Source: Gemmatimonadales bacterium (GTDB lineage: Bacteria; Gemmatimonadota; Gemmatimonadetes; Longimicrobiales; Gaopeijiaceae). Taken from it: a stretch of 64,000 nt of DNA. The stretch covers positions 18,464-82,463 of the forward strand of contig REED01000110.1 of NCBI GenBank assembly GCA_007695225.1, read 5' to 3'. Shown here in pieces: positions 27,336 through 36,035 of this stretch (its first letter is position 1; the number at the start of each line of letters is the position of its first letter). The notes under the pieces are model-generated. The model did not search any database. It saw only the letters and a program-made list of their open reading frames with translations, and was not told where the DNA came from. The translations under genes and the position numbers were made by a program.

Positions 27336-29296
27336 GCCCCTTCCTCGTAGCGTTCCTTCAGGCGCCGCACCACATCAGGGTCGGCCAGGGTGGTGGTATC
27401 CCCCAGGGCCTTCCCCTCCGCGATATCCCGGAGAAGCCGTCTCATGATCTTCCCGGAGCGGGTCTTGGGAAGGTCCGCCGAGAAGATGATGTCCTCGGGG
27501 CGGGCGATGGATCCGATCTTCTCGGCCACGTGTCCCTTAAGCGTATACGCCAGTTCGTCCGACGGCTGCCGGCCCTCCTTCAACGTCACGAAGGCGGCGA
27601 TGGCCTGCCCCTTCACGTCATGGGACTTCCCCACCACCGCCGCCTCCGCCACCGCGGGGTGGTCCACCAGGGCGCTTTCCACCTCCATCGTTCCGATCCG
27701 GTGGCCCGCCACGTTCAGGACGTCGTCCACCCGCCCCAGGACCCAGAAATAGCCGTCCTCCTCCCGCTTCGCGCCGTCCCCGGGGAAGTAGATCCCGTCC
27801 CACTTGGACCAGTACGTCTCCCGGAAGCGGGTGTCGTCGCCCCAGATGGTTCGGAGCATGGAAGGCCAGGGGCGGGTGATGGCCAGGTAGCCGGCAGGCA
27901 CCTCCTCCCCGGTCTCGCTGAGGATGGTGGCGGAGATCCCGGGGAAGGCCCGGGTGGCGCTTCCGGGACGAGTCTCCGTGACTCCTGGAAGGGGGGTAAT
28001 CATGATGGCCCCCGTCTCGGTCTGCCACCAGGTGTCCACGATGGGACACCGCTCCCCCCCGATGACCCTGTGGTACCAGATCCAGGCCTCGGGGTTGATG
28101 GGCTCCCCCACGGTCCCCAGCAGGCGCAATCGGGACAGGTCCGACTTCCCCACCCACTCCTCTCCCCACTTCATGAAGGCCCGGATGGCGGTGGGAGCCG
28201 TGTAGAAGATGGTGACCCCGTACTTCTCGCAGATCTCCCAGAACCGCCCCCGGTCGGGGAAGTCCGGTGCCCCTTCATACATGACCACCGCCGCTCCGTT
28301 GGCCAGGGGGCCGTAGACGATGTAGGAGTGCCCGGTGATCCACCCCACGTCAGCGGTGCACCAGTAGACGTCGTCGTCCCGGAGATCGAAGACCAGCCGG
28401 GTGGTGGCGTAGACCTGGGTGAGATAGCCCCCGGTGGAGTGGACCACGCCCTTGGGCTTCCCCGTGGTCCCCGAGGTGTAGAGGATGAAGAGGGTCTCTT
28501 CCGATTCCATGGGCTCCGCCGGACAGTCCGCCGATGCCTCCGCCACGAGGTCGTGGTACCAGAGGTCCCGCCCCGGCTTCAGGGTGGTCTGGGTGGTGCG
28601 GGCGATGTTCCATCCCCGGGCCACCACCACCACGTGCTCGATGGAGGAACAACGCTCCAGCGCCTGGTCGGCATTCCGCTTCAGGGGAACCACGTTTCCC
28701 CGCCGGTAGCCCCCGTCGGCGGTGATGAGGACCTTGGCCTCGGCGTCGTTGATCCGGTCCGCCAGGGACTCCGGGGAGAATCCGCCGAAGACCACCGAGT
28801 GGATGGCCCCGATCCGGGCACAGGCGAGCATGGCGATGGCGGCCTCGGGAACCATGGGCAGGTAGATGGCCACCCGATCCCCCTTCCCCACCCCCAGCCC
28901 CTTCAGCGCGTTGGCAAACTTCGAGGTCTCCCGGTGGAGATCCCAGTAGGTATAGGTCCGGGTGTCCCCCGGCTCCCCTTCCCAGATGAGGGCCGCCTGG
29001 TTCCGCCTCGGGCCATCCAGGTGCCGGTCCAGGCAGTTGTAGGCCACGTTCAGTTCCCCACCCGAGAACCAACGGGCCCGGGGCGCCTCCCATTCCAGCA
29101 CCTCGGTCCATGGCGTGAACCAGTGGAGCTCGCCGGCCCATCGAGCCCAGAAGGCCTCCGGGTCCGCCTCGGCCTCCCGATAGATCGCCTCGTCCGAAAC
29201 CCGGGCCCCGTCCCGGAAGGCGGTGGGGGGTGGAAATCTCCGGTCCTCCCGGAGGAGATCATCGAGGGCGGCTTCAGGGGAAGGAGGAAGCGTCAT
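27332..29296 (-). CDS. acs: Acetyl-CoA synthetase (AMP-forming), 654 aa
   Basis: Activates acetate to acetyl-CoA through acetyl-AMP. An Acs-type N-terminus ([11 protein letters not shown] ... [12 protein letters not shown]), the A3 motif [11 protein letters not shown] near residue 275, [32 protein letters not shown] and the acetylation-site motif [11 protein letters not shown] near residue 613 are all present. The length matches the family. ATG 29296 gives [15 protein letters not shown]; the open frame upstream is not conserved. It is coupled to downstream apt by GTGA. Confidence 0.97.
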   Translation of the reverse strand: MTLPPSPEAALDDLLREDRRFPPPTAFRDGARVSDEAIYREAEADPEAFWARWAGELHWFTPWTEVLEWEAPRARWFSGGELNVAYNCLDRHLDGPRRNQAALIWEGEPGDTRTYTYWDLHRETSKFANALKGLGVGKGDRVAIYLPMVPEAAIAMLACARIGAIHSVVFGGFSPESLADRINDAEAKVLITADGGYRRGNVVPLKRNADQALERCSSIEHVVVVARGWNIARTTQTTLKPGRDLWYHDLVAEASADCPAEPMESEETLFILYTSGTTGKPKGVVHSTGGYLTQVYATTRLVFDLRDDDVYWCTADVGWITGHSYIVYGPLANGAAVVMYEGAPDFPDRGRFWEICEKYGVTIFYTAPTAIRAFMKWGEEWVGKSDLSRLRLLGTVGEPINPEAWIWYHRVIGGERCPIVDTWWQTETGAIMITPLPGVTETRPGSATRAFPGISATILSETGEEVPAGYLAITRPWPSMLRTIWGDDTRFRETYWSKWDGIYFPGDGAKREEDGYFWVLGRVDDVLNVAGHRIGTMEVESALVDHPAVAEAAVVGKSHDVKGQAIAAFVTLKEGRQPSDELAYTLKGHVAEKIGSIARPEDIIFSADLPKTRSGKIMRRLLRDIAEGKALGDTTTLADPDVVRRLKERYEEGA

Positions 29297-29404
29297 GGCA
29301 GCGTTCCGGTGAAGTCGAGGGAGGAGAGATGACCCAGCGTCGAACCCGACGGGGTGAGAGTAGGCCGGAGTCCCGTCCCCCGGCAAGGCGACCCGACGCC
29401 AGGA

Positions 29405-29971
29405 TCAGTCCATGACGGGAGGGAGCAGCTCCGCCACCTCGGGACGTTCCAGAAGACGCTCGAAGGCGGACACCGCGCCGGACACCAGGGCGGAGACCGC
29501 AGAGGCCCCTGCATCCATGGCTGCCCGGGGCAAAAGGAGCCGGATCCGAACCTGCACCTCCCCGTCGCCTGGTGGAGTGTCCGGGTCGTCCAGGACCACC
29601 CTGGCGGAGATGGGCGTCCTATAGCCTGGAGGAAGGGTCTCGGATGTAGCGGTCGCCAGGCGCTGGAGCACCGACTGGAGGGCACCCACCTCGTGGAGCC
29701 GGGGGCCGTCCACCACCAGGGACAGGTTGCCCTTCAGCCCTCGGGAGGTCTCGTCCAGGAAAGATTCGACCGATACCGAGTCGGGCAGGTCCGAACGGTG
29801 GAAGAACAGGTACGCGCTACGAGTGGATTCCCCTGCCCACCGCCCCTCGAATTCGCGGCTCGTGGTCTTCTGGAGCCCGGAGAGTTCCCACCCTGAACTG
29901 GCCAGACCGTCCTGCACGGCTTCCAGCAGCGGCTCCAGGGTCAAGATGGAATCCGAGGTAGGAGAGTTCAT
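29405..29971 (-). CDS. Unknown 188-aa cytosolic protein
   Basis: Not a family I recognise. No signal peptide, membrane segment or metal motif is visible. The sequence alternates strands and helices, with LSLVVDGPRL in the middle and a long C-terminal helix (AGASAVSALVSGAVSAFERL). Codon use and third-position GC match the neighbours, so it is likely real. GAGG lies just upstream of the ATG at 29971. It precedes acs on the same strand with a 108-nt gap and is divergent from the Fur-family gene, so it might share control with either. Confidence 0.6.
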   Translation of the reverse strand: MNSPTSDSILTLEPLLEAVQDGLASSGWELSGLQKTTSREFEGRWAGESTRSAYLFFHRSDLPDSVSVESFLDETSRGLKGNLSLVVDGPRLHEVGALQSVLQRLATATSETLPPGYRTPISARVVLDDPDTPPGDGEVQVRIRLLLPRAAMDAGASAVSALVSGAVSAFERLLERPEVAELLPPVMD

Positions 29972-30003
29972 CTTCCTCGCCTACCTCCAGACACCCGCTC
30001 ACA

Positions 30004-30033
30004 TTGACACATCTTGCGCTCCTTGCCTAAATT
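30004..30033 (+). promoter_or_regulatory. Candidate promoter of the Fur-family gene
   Basis: A perfect TTGACA (30004-30009), an 18-nt spacer, then TAAATT (30028-30033). The predicted transcript start falls inside the palindrome that follows at 30037-30049. The surrounding 50 nt are distinctly AT-richer than the rest of the window. Confidence 0.5.
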
Positions 30034-30036
30034 TCT

Positions 30037-30049
30037 GCTGATATTCAGC
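30037..30049 (+). promoter_or_regulatory. Palindromic operator candidate at the Fur-family promoter
   Basis: GCTGA-TAT-TCAGC is a perfect 5-3-5 inverted repeat placed 3 nt after the candidate -10 box. Fur/PerR-family regulators commonly bind AT-rich palindromes over their own promoters. It does not match the classical Fur or PerR box. Confidence 0.4.
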
Positions 30050-30081
30050 GACTTTCTCCCCTCGCAGTGCATGGGAGTCCC

Positions 30082-30549
30082 ATGGGGCAAAAGCTACAGT
30101 CCACCGATGACGTTCTCCGGGAGGCCCTGGAGGCCAACGGGCAGCGCTTCACCGAGCAGCGGGCTGCGGTCTTCCGGTTCCTCATGTCGACGGATAAGCA
30201 CCCGACGGCCGACGAGGTGTTCCTGGCGGTCCGCCAGGACGTCTCTGTCATCTCACTGGCCACGGTCTATAAAAGCCTGGAGACCCTGGTGGGGTGCGGC
30301 TTGGCTGTGAAGCTCACCTATGGCGACGGATCCGCCCGATACGACGGTCGGACCGACCCCCATCACCACGCCCGGTGCCTGGCCTGTTCCCGGATCTTCG
30401 ACGTTGCGGGCACACTTCCGTCCGACGAGATCCATGAACTCCACGATCGTGCCCAGGACTTCCACGTCACGGGTTACCGCCTGGAGCTCACTGGCTACTG
30501 CAGTCACTGCGCCGACTCCATGACCGGCAAAGAGCGGATCCGGGCCTGA
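30082..30549 (+). CDS. Fur/PerR-family metal-responsive repressor, 155 aa
   Basis: An N-terminal winged helix (LEANGQRFTEQRAAVFRFLMS ... HPTADEVF ... SLATVYKSLETLVGCGL) is followed by the dimerisation/metal domain with HHHARCLACSRIFD and a C-terminal CSHC. The two CxxC pairs form the structural zinc site and the histidine-rich stretch the regulatory site. Length and layout fit Fur or PerR; which metal or peroxide it senses is not decidable. ATG 30082 has GGGAG 5 nt upstream. A promoter and a palindrome lie just upstream. Confidence 0.92.
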   Translation: MGQKLQSTDDVLREALEANGQRFTEQRAAVFRFLMSTDKHPTADEVFLAVRQDVSVISLATVYKSLETLVGCGLAVKLTYGDGSARYDGRTDPHHHARCLACSRIFDVAGTLPSDEIHELHDRAQDFHVTGYRLELTGYCSHCADSMTGKERIRA

Positions 30550-30560
30550 TCCCGGGTCCC

Positions 30561-32180
30561 ATGCCCCTGCTCTCCCCCCACCTTCCAGGTGGTTCGCAAC
30601 GCCCTCCCCCTCCGGGCTTCCAGGGCGACTGGCTGAAAGGATCCGCCGCCGCCGAGGCCGCGTCCCGGATCTCAGGTCCCTTCCGCACCCGCCCCTTCGC
30701 CTACGCTTCCCCGCGGGATCTCGAGGACCTGTCTCGACTCGTGGCCTATAGCCGCGAGGAAGGGATCTCCCTGGTACCTCGGGGTGCAGGAACCGGCATG
30801 CCCGGAGGCAATCTGGGTCCGGGCATCGTGGTGGATCTCGCCTCCTCCTTTTCCTCGATCCACCCTCTCCAGGGTCACACTCTTCGAGTGGGCGCCGGTG
30901 CGGTGGCGGGGACCGTGGATCAGGAGGCCCGAAATGTCGGCCTCCACCTCCCCCCCCTTCCCTCCTCGGCCCGTTGGTGTTCCATCGGAGGAATGGCGGC
31001 GAACAACGCAGCGGGAGCGCGCAGCTTCGGCCATGGACCCATGGCCTCCTGGGTGGTTGGGCTGGAAGGCCTGGACGCGGAGGGGCGTCCCTTCCGGCTG
31101 GGGTCAGCCATGGGCCCCGGAGACGACACCCTCCAGGACCTCCCCCGGGGCAGTGGTCCCTTCACGAGCCTGGAGGAAGCCCTGGCACCCTCCCTGCCCT
31201 GGGAACTGGCCCCCGATCCAGGCCGGCGACTCCCCGACTGGCCACGGGTGCGGAAGAACGCATCGGGATACGCCCTGGACCGCTACGGGGCATCGAGGGA
31301 CCCCGTCCAACTCCTGGTGGGAAGTGAGGGCACCCTGGCCCTCCTCACTGGGGTCACCCTGCGCCTGACCCCGGTCCCGATCCAGCGGGGTCTCCACATT
31401 CTTCCCATGGACACCCCTGAGACCGTCTCCGCAGCGGCCCTTGAGGCCCGTGAACTGGGCGCCGTGGCGTGCGAGTTCCTGGGACGACGTTTTCTGGAGA
31501 TCGCCGGACTGGAGCAGCACCCCGAGCTGGGGGATCTGGCCCGGGGGGCATGGGCCCTTCTCTTCCTGGAGTTCGAAGGAGACAGAGACGATGTGGAGGC
31601 CGGTCTGGCTGCCGCCCGTTCGCTGGGACGGAGTCTCTCCGGAGAGGGAATGGGGACCCTGGACCCGGAACAGGCGCAGGCACTCTGGTCCGTTCGCCAT
31701 GCGGCCAGCCCCGTGATCGCCGCCAGGGCCTCCGAGGGTCTTCTCTCCACCCAGTTCATCGAAGACTCGGTGGTTCCCCCCGAAGAGCTGGGCCGCTACC
31801 TCCGGGGGTTGGAGGAAATCTTGGCCAGGAATCGCTTCGACGCAGTGATCTTCGGCCATGCCGGAGACGGCAACGTCCATGTGAACCCCCTGGTGGACGT
31901 GGGCTCCGCCGATTGGCTGCCCCGCGTAAGAGGAACACTGGAAGCCGTGGTGGAGTTGGTGGCGGAGCTGGGGGGCACGCTTTCCGGCGAACATGGGGAT
32001 GGAAGGCTGAGGGCCCCCTTCCTGGAGAGGATCTGGGGGGACGCCGCCCTGGCGGCGTTCCGCAGGGTCAAGGAGCACTTCGATCCCGACGGACGCCTGA
32101 ATCCCGGCGTCATCCTTCCGGTGGAGGGGCAGGATCCCCTGGAGGACCTCCACCCCCGTCCTCGCTCCTGGCCGGTCTGA
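30561..32180 (+). CDS. GlcD-like FAD-binding oxidase/dehydrogenase, 539 aa
   Basis: A PCMH-type FAD domain (about residues 45-270) has LVPRGAGTGMPGGNLGPGIVV, IGGMAANNAAGARSFGHG and VGSEGTLALLTGVTLRLTP. The C-terminal FAD-oxidase domain ends in AVIFGHAGDGNVHVNPL and GEHGDGRLRAPFLERIWG, the metal/substrate region of the glycolate oxidase GlcD and D-lactate dehydrogenase family. It oxidises a D-2-hydroxy acid; the substrate is uncertain. No iron-sulfur partner is encoded nearby. It starts 11 nt after the Fur-family gene, so the two probably share a transcript. Confidence 0.92.
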   Translation: MPLLSPHLPGGSQRPPPPGFQGDWLKGSAAAEAASRISGPFRTRPFAYASPRDLEDLSRLVAYSREEGISLVPRGAGTGMPGGNLGPGIVVDLASSFSSIHPLQGHTLRVGAGAVAGTVDQEARNVGLHLPPLPSSARWCSIGGMAANNAAGARSFGHGPMASWVVGLEGLDAEGRPFRLGSAMGPGDDTLQDLPRGSGPFTSLEEALAPSLPWELAPDPGRRLPDWPRVRKNASGYALDRYGASRDPVQLLVGSEGTLALLTGVTLRLTPVPIQRGLHILPMDTPETVSAAALEARELGAVACEFLGRRFLEIAGLEQHPELGDLARGAWALLFLEFEGDRDDVEAGLAAARSLGRSLSGEGMGTLDPEQAQALWSVRHAASPVIAARASEGLLSTQFIEDSVVPPEELGRYLRGLEEILARNRFDAVIFGHAGDGNVHVNPLVDVGSADWLPRVRGTLEAVVELVAELGGTLSGEHGDGRLRAPFLERIWGDAALAAFRRVKEHFDPDGRLNPGVILPVEGQDPLEDLHPRPRSWPV

Positions 32181-32210
32181 AAGGGTCCCGGATGGCCTGA
32201 CGCCGGGATG

Positions 32211-32229
32211 CCCCTGGACCTTCCAGGGG
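32211..32229 (+). terminator. Hairpin after the FAD oxidase gene
   Basis: A perfect 8-bp stem, CCCCTGGA / TCCAGGGG, with a CCT loop, 31 nt after the stop. There is no U-tract. A second GC-rich hairpin follows at 32267-32287. Confidence 0.45.
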
Positions 32230-32266
32230 TGGCGCAAACGCAACGGGTGTCCGAAATTGCAGCCAG

Positions 32267-32287
32267 CAGGGGCCCTCCAGGGCCCTG
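32267..32287 (+). other. Second hairpin in the FAD oxidase-dacB spacer
   Basis: CAGGGGCCCT and AGGGCCCTG pair around CC with one bulged base, giving a very stable GC stem 33 nt before the dacB start. It may be a terminator component or may influence dacB translation. Confidence 0.4.
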
Positions 32288-32319
32288 CGGCGCGTTGAAC
32301 CCCGGATCTGGGAGTGAAT

Positions 32320-34059
32320 GTGAAAACCGGCTTCTCCAGCTGGATTCCCCTACCACTCCTGGCGTGTGGGCTCCTCCTTCCGGGCTGGCCAGGGACTCCC
32401 GAAGCGACGACCGATGAGGTCATCTCGCTTCTTGCCCCACCCCAGGGCGTGGAATCCCCCTCCCTCGAGACCTCCCCCTCCTCGACACCCTCCCTTCCCG
32501 CTGCAGCCATCCCGGGACCGTCCCAGGTGCGGGATGCGGCGGCGCTCGGGGGTGACCTGCTCCGGATGGTGCAGGGTCCAGGGTGGCGTACCGCGGAGTG
32601 GGGAGTCCTGGCGGTGTCCCTGGAACGGGGGGACACACTCTTCGCCCTGAATGCCCACACGCCTCTGGCGCCGGCCTCCAACCTGAAACTCTTCACCTCG
32701 GCGGCAGCCCTTGAGGAACTGGGGCCCGGATTCCGCTTCCCCACCTTCCTCCTCGCCGACGGCGAGATCCGCGACGGGGTGCTCCATGGGGATCTGATCC
32801 TCTACGGGACGGGAGATCCCACGCTGGGCAGGGGTCAGCGTGCCGAGGCTCCGGAGGGGGCCTTTGCCACCTTCCTGGAATCCCTCCGTGCGTGGGGAAT
32901 CCATGAGGTCCGAGGGGCCGTTGTGGGGGACGGAACCTTCTTCCAGGGAGATCCCCGCCGGCCTTCCTGGAACCCCCGGGACCTGAATGACTGGTTCGCC
33001 GCCCCCTCCTCCGCCCTCTCCTTCAACGAAAACATGGTGACCCTCCAGGTGTCGCCTGGGCCGACCACGGGGTCCCCGGCCCGGATCCGGATGCAACCGC
33101 AGGGAGCCTCCGTTCCCATTCGGAACATGGGTCTCACGGTAGACCGGGCGCCTGCTCCTGGCCTCCTCCTGGTCCGGAACGATCCGGACGAGGTCATCGA
33201 GATCCGGGGGGAGATCCGCCGGAACGGACAGGATGTCTGGCGGAGCCTCACGGTGTCGGACCCTCCGGCCTACGCCGCCGGGTTCCTCCGCCAGGTTCTG
33301 GTCCATGGAGGCATTGCCGTGACGGGACCCGCCCGATCAGCGGCGCTTGAGCCCGCCTCGGCCCAACGCGTCACCGGACGCCTCCTCGCCGCCCCGGCCT
33401 TCGGGGAGAAGGGGGCACCCCGTACCGTGGCGGTGCATCATTCCCCTCCCGTCTCCGAGATCGTGGAGGTGGTGAACAAGCGGAGCCACAACCTCTATGC
33501 GGACCTCCTCCTCTTCACCCTCGGGCACCTTCGGGAAGGGGACCCCACCTTCGAAGGCGGCGCCCGGGCCCTTACGGCCTACCTTGTGGATGAGGTCGGG
33601 ATCCGGGAAGACCATCTCCACATCGAGGACGGCTCAGGGCTGTCCCGCCTGAACCGCTCCAGTCCCGCAGCGCTGGTCCGGCTCCTGGAACACATGGACC
33701 GGAGGCCTGTGGCCGAAGCGTTCTGGGCCTCCCTCCCCGAGGCGGGGAATCGAAGGGAGCTACGCCGCATGGACCGGACCCCGGCAGCCCAGAACCTTCG
33801 GGCCAAGACAGGGACGATCCACCGGACGTCCGCCCTTTCCGGGATCGTGCGCACCGTGGACGGTGAGGCCATCCTCTTCAGCGTGATGGCCAACAACGTC
33901 CCCTCCCCCTGGGCCGCGAAGCAGGTGGAGGACCGGATCGGGGTGAGGCTGGCGAGCTTTGCACGATCCTGGGATGCCCTTCCCGACGACATCCTCCCCG
34001 AGGATCCCGTCGACCCGCGACGAACGGGCTCCGGGGATCGGACGGGGCTGCACCGCTAA
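32320..34059 (+). CDS. dacB: D-alanyl-D-alanine carboxypeptidase/endopeptidase, PBP4 type, 579 aa
   Basis: Periplasmic peptidase of family S13 that trims or cleaves peptidoglycan cross-links. SxxK is in LAPASNLKLFTSAAALEELG (Ser near residue 120), SxN is SHN in NKRSHNLYADLLL (near 388) and KTG is in NLRAKTGTIH (near 495). The large insertion between SxxK and SxN is typical of PBP4. The N-terminus is hydrophobic (WIPLPLLACGLLLPGW) and serves as an export signal. GTG 32320 has GGGAG 5 nt upstream; GTG 32314 overlaps that site. Confidence 0.92.
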   Translation: MKTGFSSWIPLPLLACGLLLPGWPGTPEATTDEVISLLAPPQGVESPSLETSPSSTPSLPAAAIPGPSQVRDAAALGGDLLRMVQGPGWRTAEWGVLAVSLERGDTLFALNAHTPLAPASNLKLFTSAAALEELGPGFRFPTFLLADGEIRDGVLHGDLILYGTGDPTLGRGQRAEAPEGAFATFLESLRAWGIHEVRGAVVGDGTFFQGDPRRPSWNPRDLNDWFAAPSSALSFNENMVTLQVSPGPTTGSPARIRMQPQGASVPIRNMGLTVDRAPAPGLLLVRNDPDEVIEIRGEIRRNGQDVWRSLTVSDPPAYAAGFLRQVLVHGGIAVTGPARSAALEPASAQRVTGRLLAAPAFGEKGAPRTVAVHHSPPVSEIVEVVNKRSHNLYADLLLFTLGHLREGDPTFEGGARALTAYLVDEVGIREDHLHIEDGSGLSRLNRSSPAALVRLLEHMDRRPVAEAFWASLPEAGNRRELRRMDRTPAAQNLRAKTGTIHRTSALSGIVRTVDGEAILFSVMANNVPSPWAAKQVEDRIGVRLASFARSWDALPDDILPEDPVDPRRTGSGDRTGLHR

Positions 34060-34075
34060 GTAGTCCGTTGGCGGA

Positions 34076-34354
34076 TCACTCCGAAGCGGGAACCCGGCCC
34101 CGGGCCGATCTCAGGCGTCGTCGGAGTTCCACTTCCGACATGGTTTCCAGCGTCCGTCGGGCCGTCTTCTCCGAGTTCCATCGGATCTCCGGAAGGGAGA
34201 GTGCTCCTCCCTCACTGAACCCGTCTCCCGTATCGCCGGCTGCCTCTTCTTCCCTCCGCACCACGAAGAAGTACCGCCCCTGGTAGTCCCGCCCGGGGCG
34301 GAATCCCACCGAGGCAACCCAACGCTGTCCATCCTCGTCCTGGAACGTCCTCAC
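34076..34354 (-). CDS. Small unknown protein, 92 aa, paralogue of the 34510-34731 product
   Basis: The N-terminus MRTFQDEDGQRWVASVGF, a central FFVVRREE strand and a C-terminal helix MSEVELRRRLRSA align with the neighbouring 73-aa protein (QRITDADGQDWDVTVG ... MALFIPRG ... MSREDLLVLLEKS). It is therefore one of two tandem paralogues, each with a strand-rich first half and a short charged helix at the end. No known function. The GTG start has an excellent AGGAGG 4 nt upstream. Confidence 0.7.
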   Translation of the reverse strand: MRTFQDEDGQRWVASVGFRPGRDYQGRYFFVVRREEEAAGDTGDGFSEGGALSLPEIRWNSEKTARRTLETMSEVELRRRLRSARGRVPASE

Positions 34355-34509
34355 CTTGCCTCCTCTGGATTCTTCAGAAATCGGCAGGCGACAACCTCAC
34401 CTGCCGGACACATCCTGCCGATACATCCTGCCTGACACGCTCGGGAACACCCCTCCATTCCCGCCTTCCCACTCTGGCTTCATTCCCGGGGGCCCCAAGG
34501 GATCCCCGC

Positions 34510-34731
34510 TCACGGAGTCCGGGGGTCGGACTTCTCCAGGAGGACCAACAAATCCTCCCGGGACATGTCCTGGAGGCTCCCACTGGCCTCCGACGCCTCT
34601 CCCACCGGGAGGGGCGCCTCCCGGACTTCTCCATCACCCCGGGGAATGAAGAGGGCCATGAAGGACCCCCAGGACCCCCGGCCCACCGTGACATCCCAGT
34701 CCTGTCCGTCGGCATCCGTGATTCGCTGCAT
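34510..34731 (-). CDS. Small unknown protein, 73 aa, paralogue of the 34076-34354 product
   Basis: Shares the D-x-DGQ-x-W-x3-VG N-terminal pattern and the terminal MS-x-x-x-L helix with the downstream 92-aa protein. The start at ATG 34731 follows a purine-rich GAGGAGAGGGGG run; a longer frame upstream lacks a ribosome site and similarity. It is cytosolic, with no membrane segment. The pair is separated by 155 nt and reads towards dacB. Confidence 0.65.
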   Translation of the reverse strand: MQRITDADGQDWDVTVGRGSWGSFMALFIPRGDGEVREAPLPVGEASEASGSLQDMSREDLLVLLEKSDPRTP

Positions 34732-34853
34732 CCCCCTCTCCTCGTGCATCTCTGAAGGCGCACTGGCCACCCTGTTGGGAAGCCATTGAAAGGTAGAAGG
34801 GGATGCCCCCCCATCAAATGCCCCACAGCCACGGCCCGGGAGCAGGCTCCCGC

Positions 34854-34879
34854 TAGAAGGCCGTTGAAGAAGTAGAGGG
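34854..34879 (+). repeat. 26-bp intergenic repeat, copy 2
   Basis: Identical over 26 bases to 13958-13983 (core GGCCGTTGAAGAAGTAG). It is followed by a small GGCGC/GCGCC inverted repeat at 34878-34898. A degenerate relative (AGCCATTGAAAGGTAGAAGG) lies 76 nt upstream at 34781-34800. It sits between the small unknown gene and the EamA permease. Confidence 0.85.
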
Positions 34880-35021
34880 CGCCACCGTTGGGAGCGCCGG
34901 GGGGGGGGCGCGGTTGATCCGTCGTCGCTTCTGGCTCCCTGCGCTGGACATCCCGGATCTCCGGAGTATCTTTTCGGCTTGCCCCGCAGGATCTACTCTC
35001 TCTCGGTTCCCGGCGCCCCCC

Positions 35022-36035
35022 GTGAAGGCTCTCCTCCGTCGGGCCACGGCGCCCCCGGTCGCCGCTCTCCCCCTCCCTGATCGCCTTACCGATGGGGGGC
35101 TCCTTCTACTCACCCTCATCTGGGGGGTGAACTTCGCCGTGGTCAAGGGGGCCCTGGACTCCGTGGGTCCCATGGCTTTCAATGCCCTTCGCTTCCCACT
35201 GGCGGCGCTCACGGTCTTTCTCATCCTTCGGCTAAGGGGTCCGCTTCCCCGGCCGGAACGCCGGCATCTCCTCCCCATTCTCTTCCTGGGCGTGGTGGGA
35301 AACGGGATCTACCAGATCCTCTTCATCCATGCCCTGGATCTGACCCGGGCGGGAAATGTGGCGCTCCTCCTGGCCACCACCCCGGTGTGGGCCGCCCTCC
35401 TGGCCGCCCTCTTCCGGGAGGGCACCCTAGATGGGGCCACCGTTGTGGGGGGAGTGGCCACGATGGCCGGAATGGGGCTTGTGGTGGTCGGAGGGAGTGC
35501 CGACCCGGCATGGAGCGCGGAAACGCTGAGGGGAGATGTTCTGGCGGCCGGCGCCGCCTTCACCTGGGCCCTCTATACCGTGGGTTCCCGGGGCCTGCTT
35601 CTCAGGTACGGGAGTGTGCCGGTGACCGCCTGGACCCTCTGGGGGGGAGCCGCAGCACTGGTCCTCATCGGCCTGCCTGAGTTGGGAAGAACCGAAATCG
35701 GAAGCCTCTCCCCGGGCGTATGGGGTGCGGTGGCCTTCGCCGGCGTGCTGGCTCTGGGAGTCTCCTACGTCATCTGGTCCCGGGGGGTGGAGCGGCTCGG
35801 CAGCGCTCGGACGGCGACCTACGCCAATCTGGTGCCCGTGGTGGCCCTTTTCACTGCCTGGGCGACCCTGGGAGAGTTTCCCGTGGTGCTCCAGTGGATC
35901 GGCGCGGCCGTCATTCTGGCCGGAGTGGTTCTGGCGAGGTTCGGGGGACGGCTCCGCCTCCGCCCCGGTCCCCGTCCCCCGGTGCCCCAAGCTGCAGCTC
36001 CGGAAACTCAAAGACCAGAATCCCCTCGTCGGTGA
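35022..36035 (+). CDS. EamA (DMT-family) transporter, 337 aa
   Basis: Ten predicted TM helices arranged as two EamA repeats: the first starts GGLLLLTLIWGVNFAVVKGAL, and the second contains GDVLAAGAAFTWALYTVGSRG and LGVSYVIWSRGVERLGSARTA. This is a drug/metabolite exporter fold; the substrate is unknown. The hydrophilic tail after helix 10 runs 125 nt into the convergent zinc-ribbon gene. The start is uncertain: GTG 35022 leaves a normal short N-terminus, whereas TTG 34914 adds 36 unconserved residues. Confidence 0.88.
   Translation: MKALLRRATAPPVAALPLPDRLTDGGLLLLTLIWGVNFAVVKGALDSVGPMAFNALRFPLAALTVFLILRLRGPLPRPERRHLLPILFLGVVGNGIYQILFIHALDLTRAGNVALLLATTPVWAALLAALFREGTLDGATVVGGVATMAGMGLVVVGGSADPAWSAETLRGDVLAAGAAFTWALYTVGSRGLLLRYGSVPVTAWTLWGGAAALVLIGLPELGRTEIGSLSPGVWGAVAFAGVLALGVSYVIWSRGVERLGSARTATYANLVPVVALFTAWATLGEFPVVLQWIGAAVILAGVVLARFGGRLRLRPGPRPPVPQAAAPETQRPESPRR

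Noticed and set aside
27530..29332. A 600-codon open frame on the plus strand opposite acs
   Set aside because: High GC leaves long open frames antisense to real genes; its sequence is Gly/His/Pro-rich without any motif, while acs on the other strand is unmistakable.
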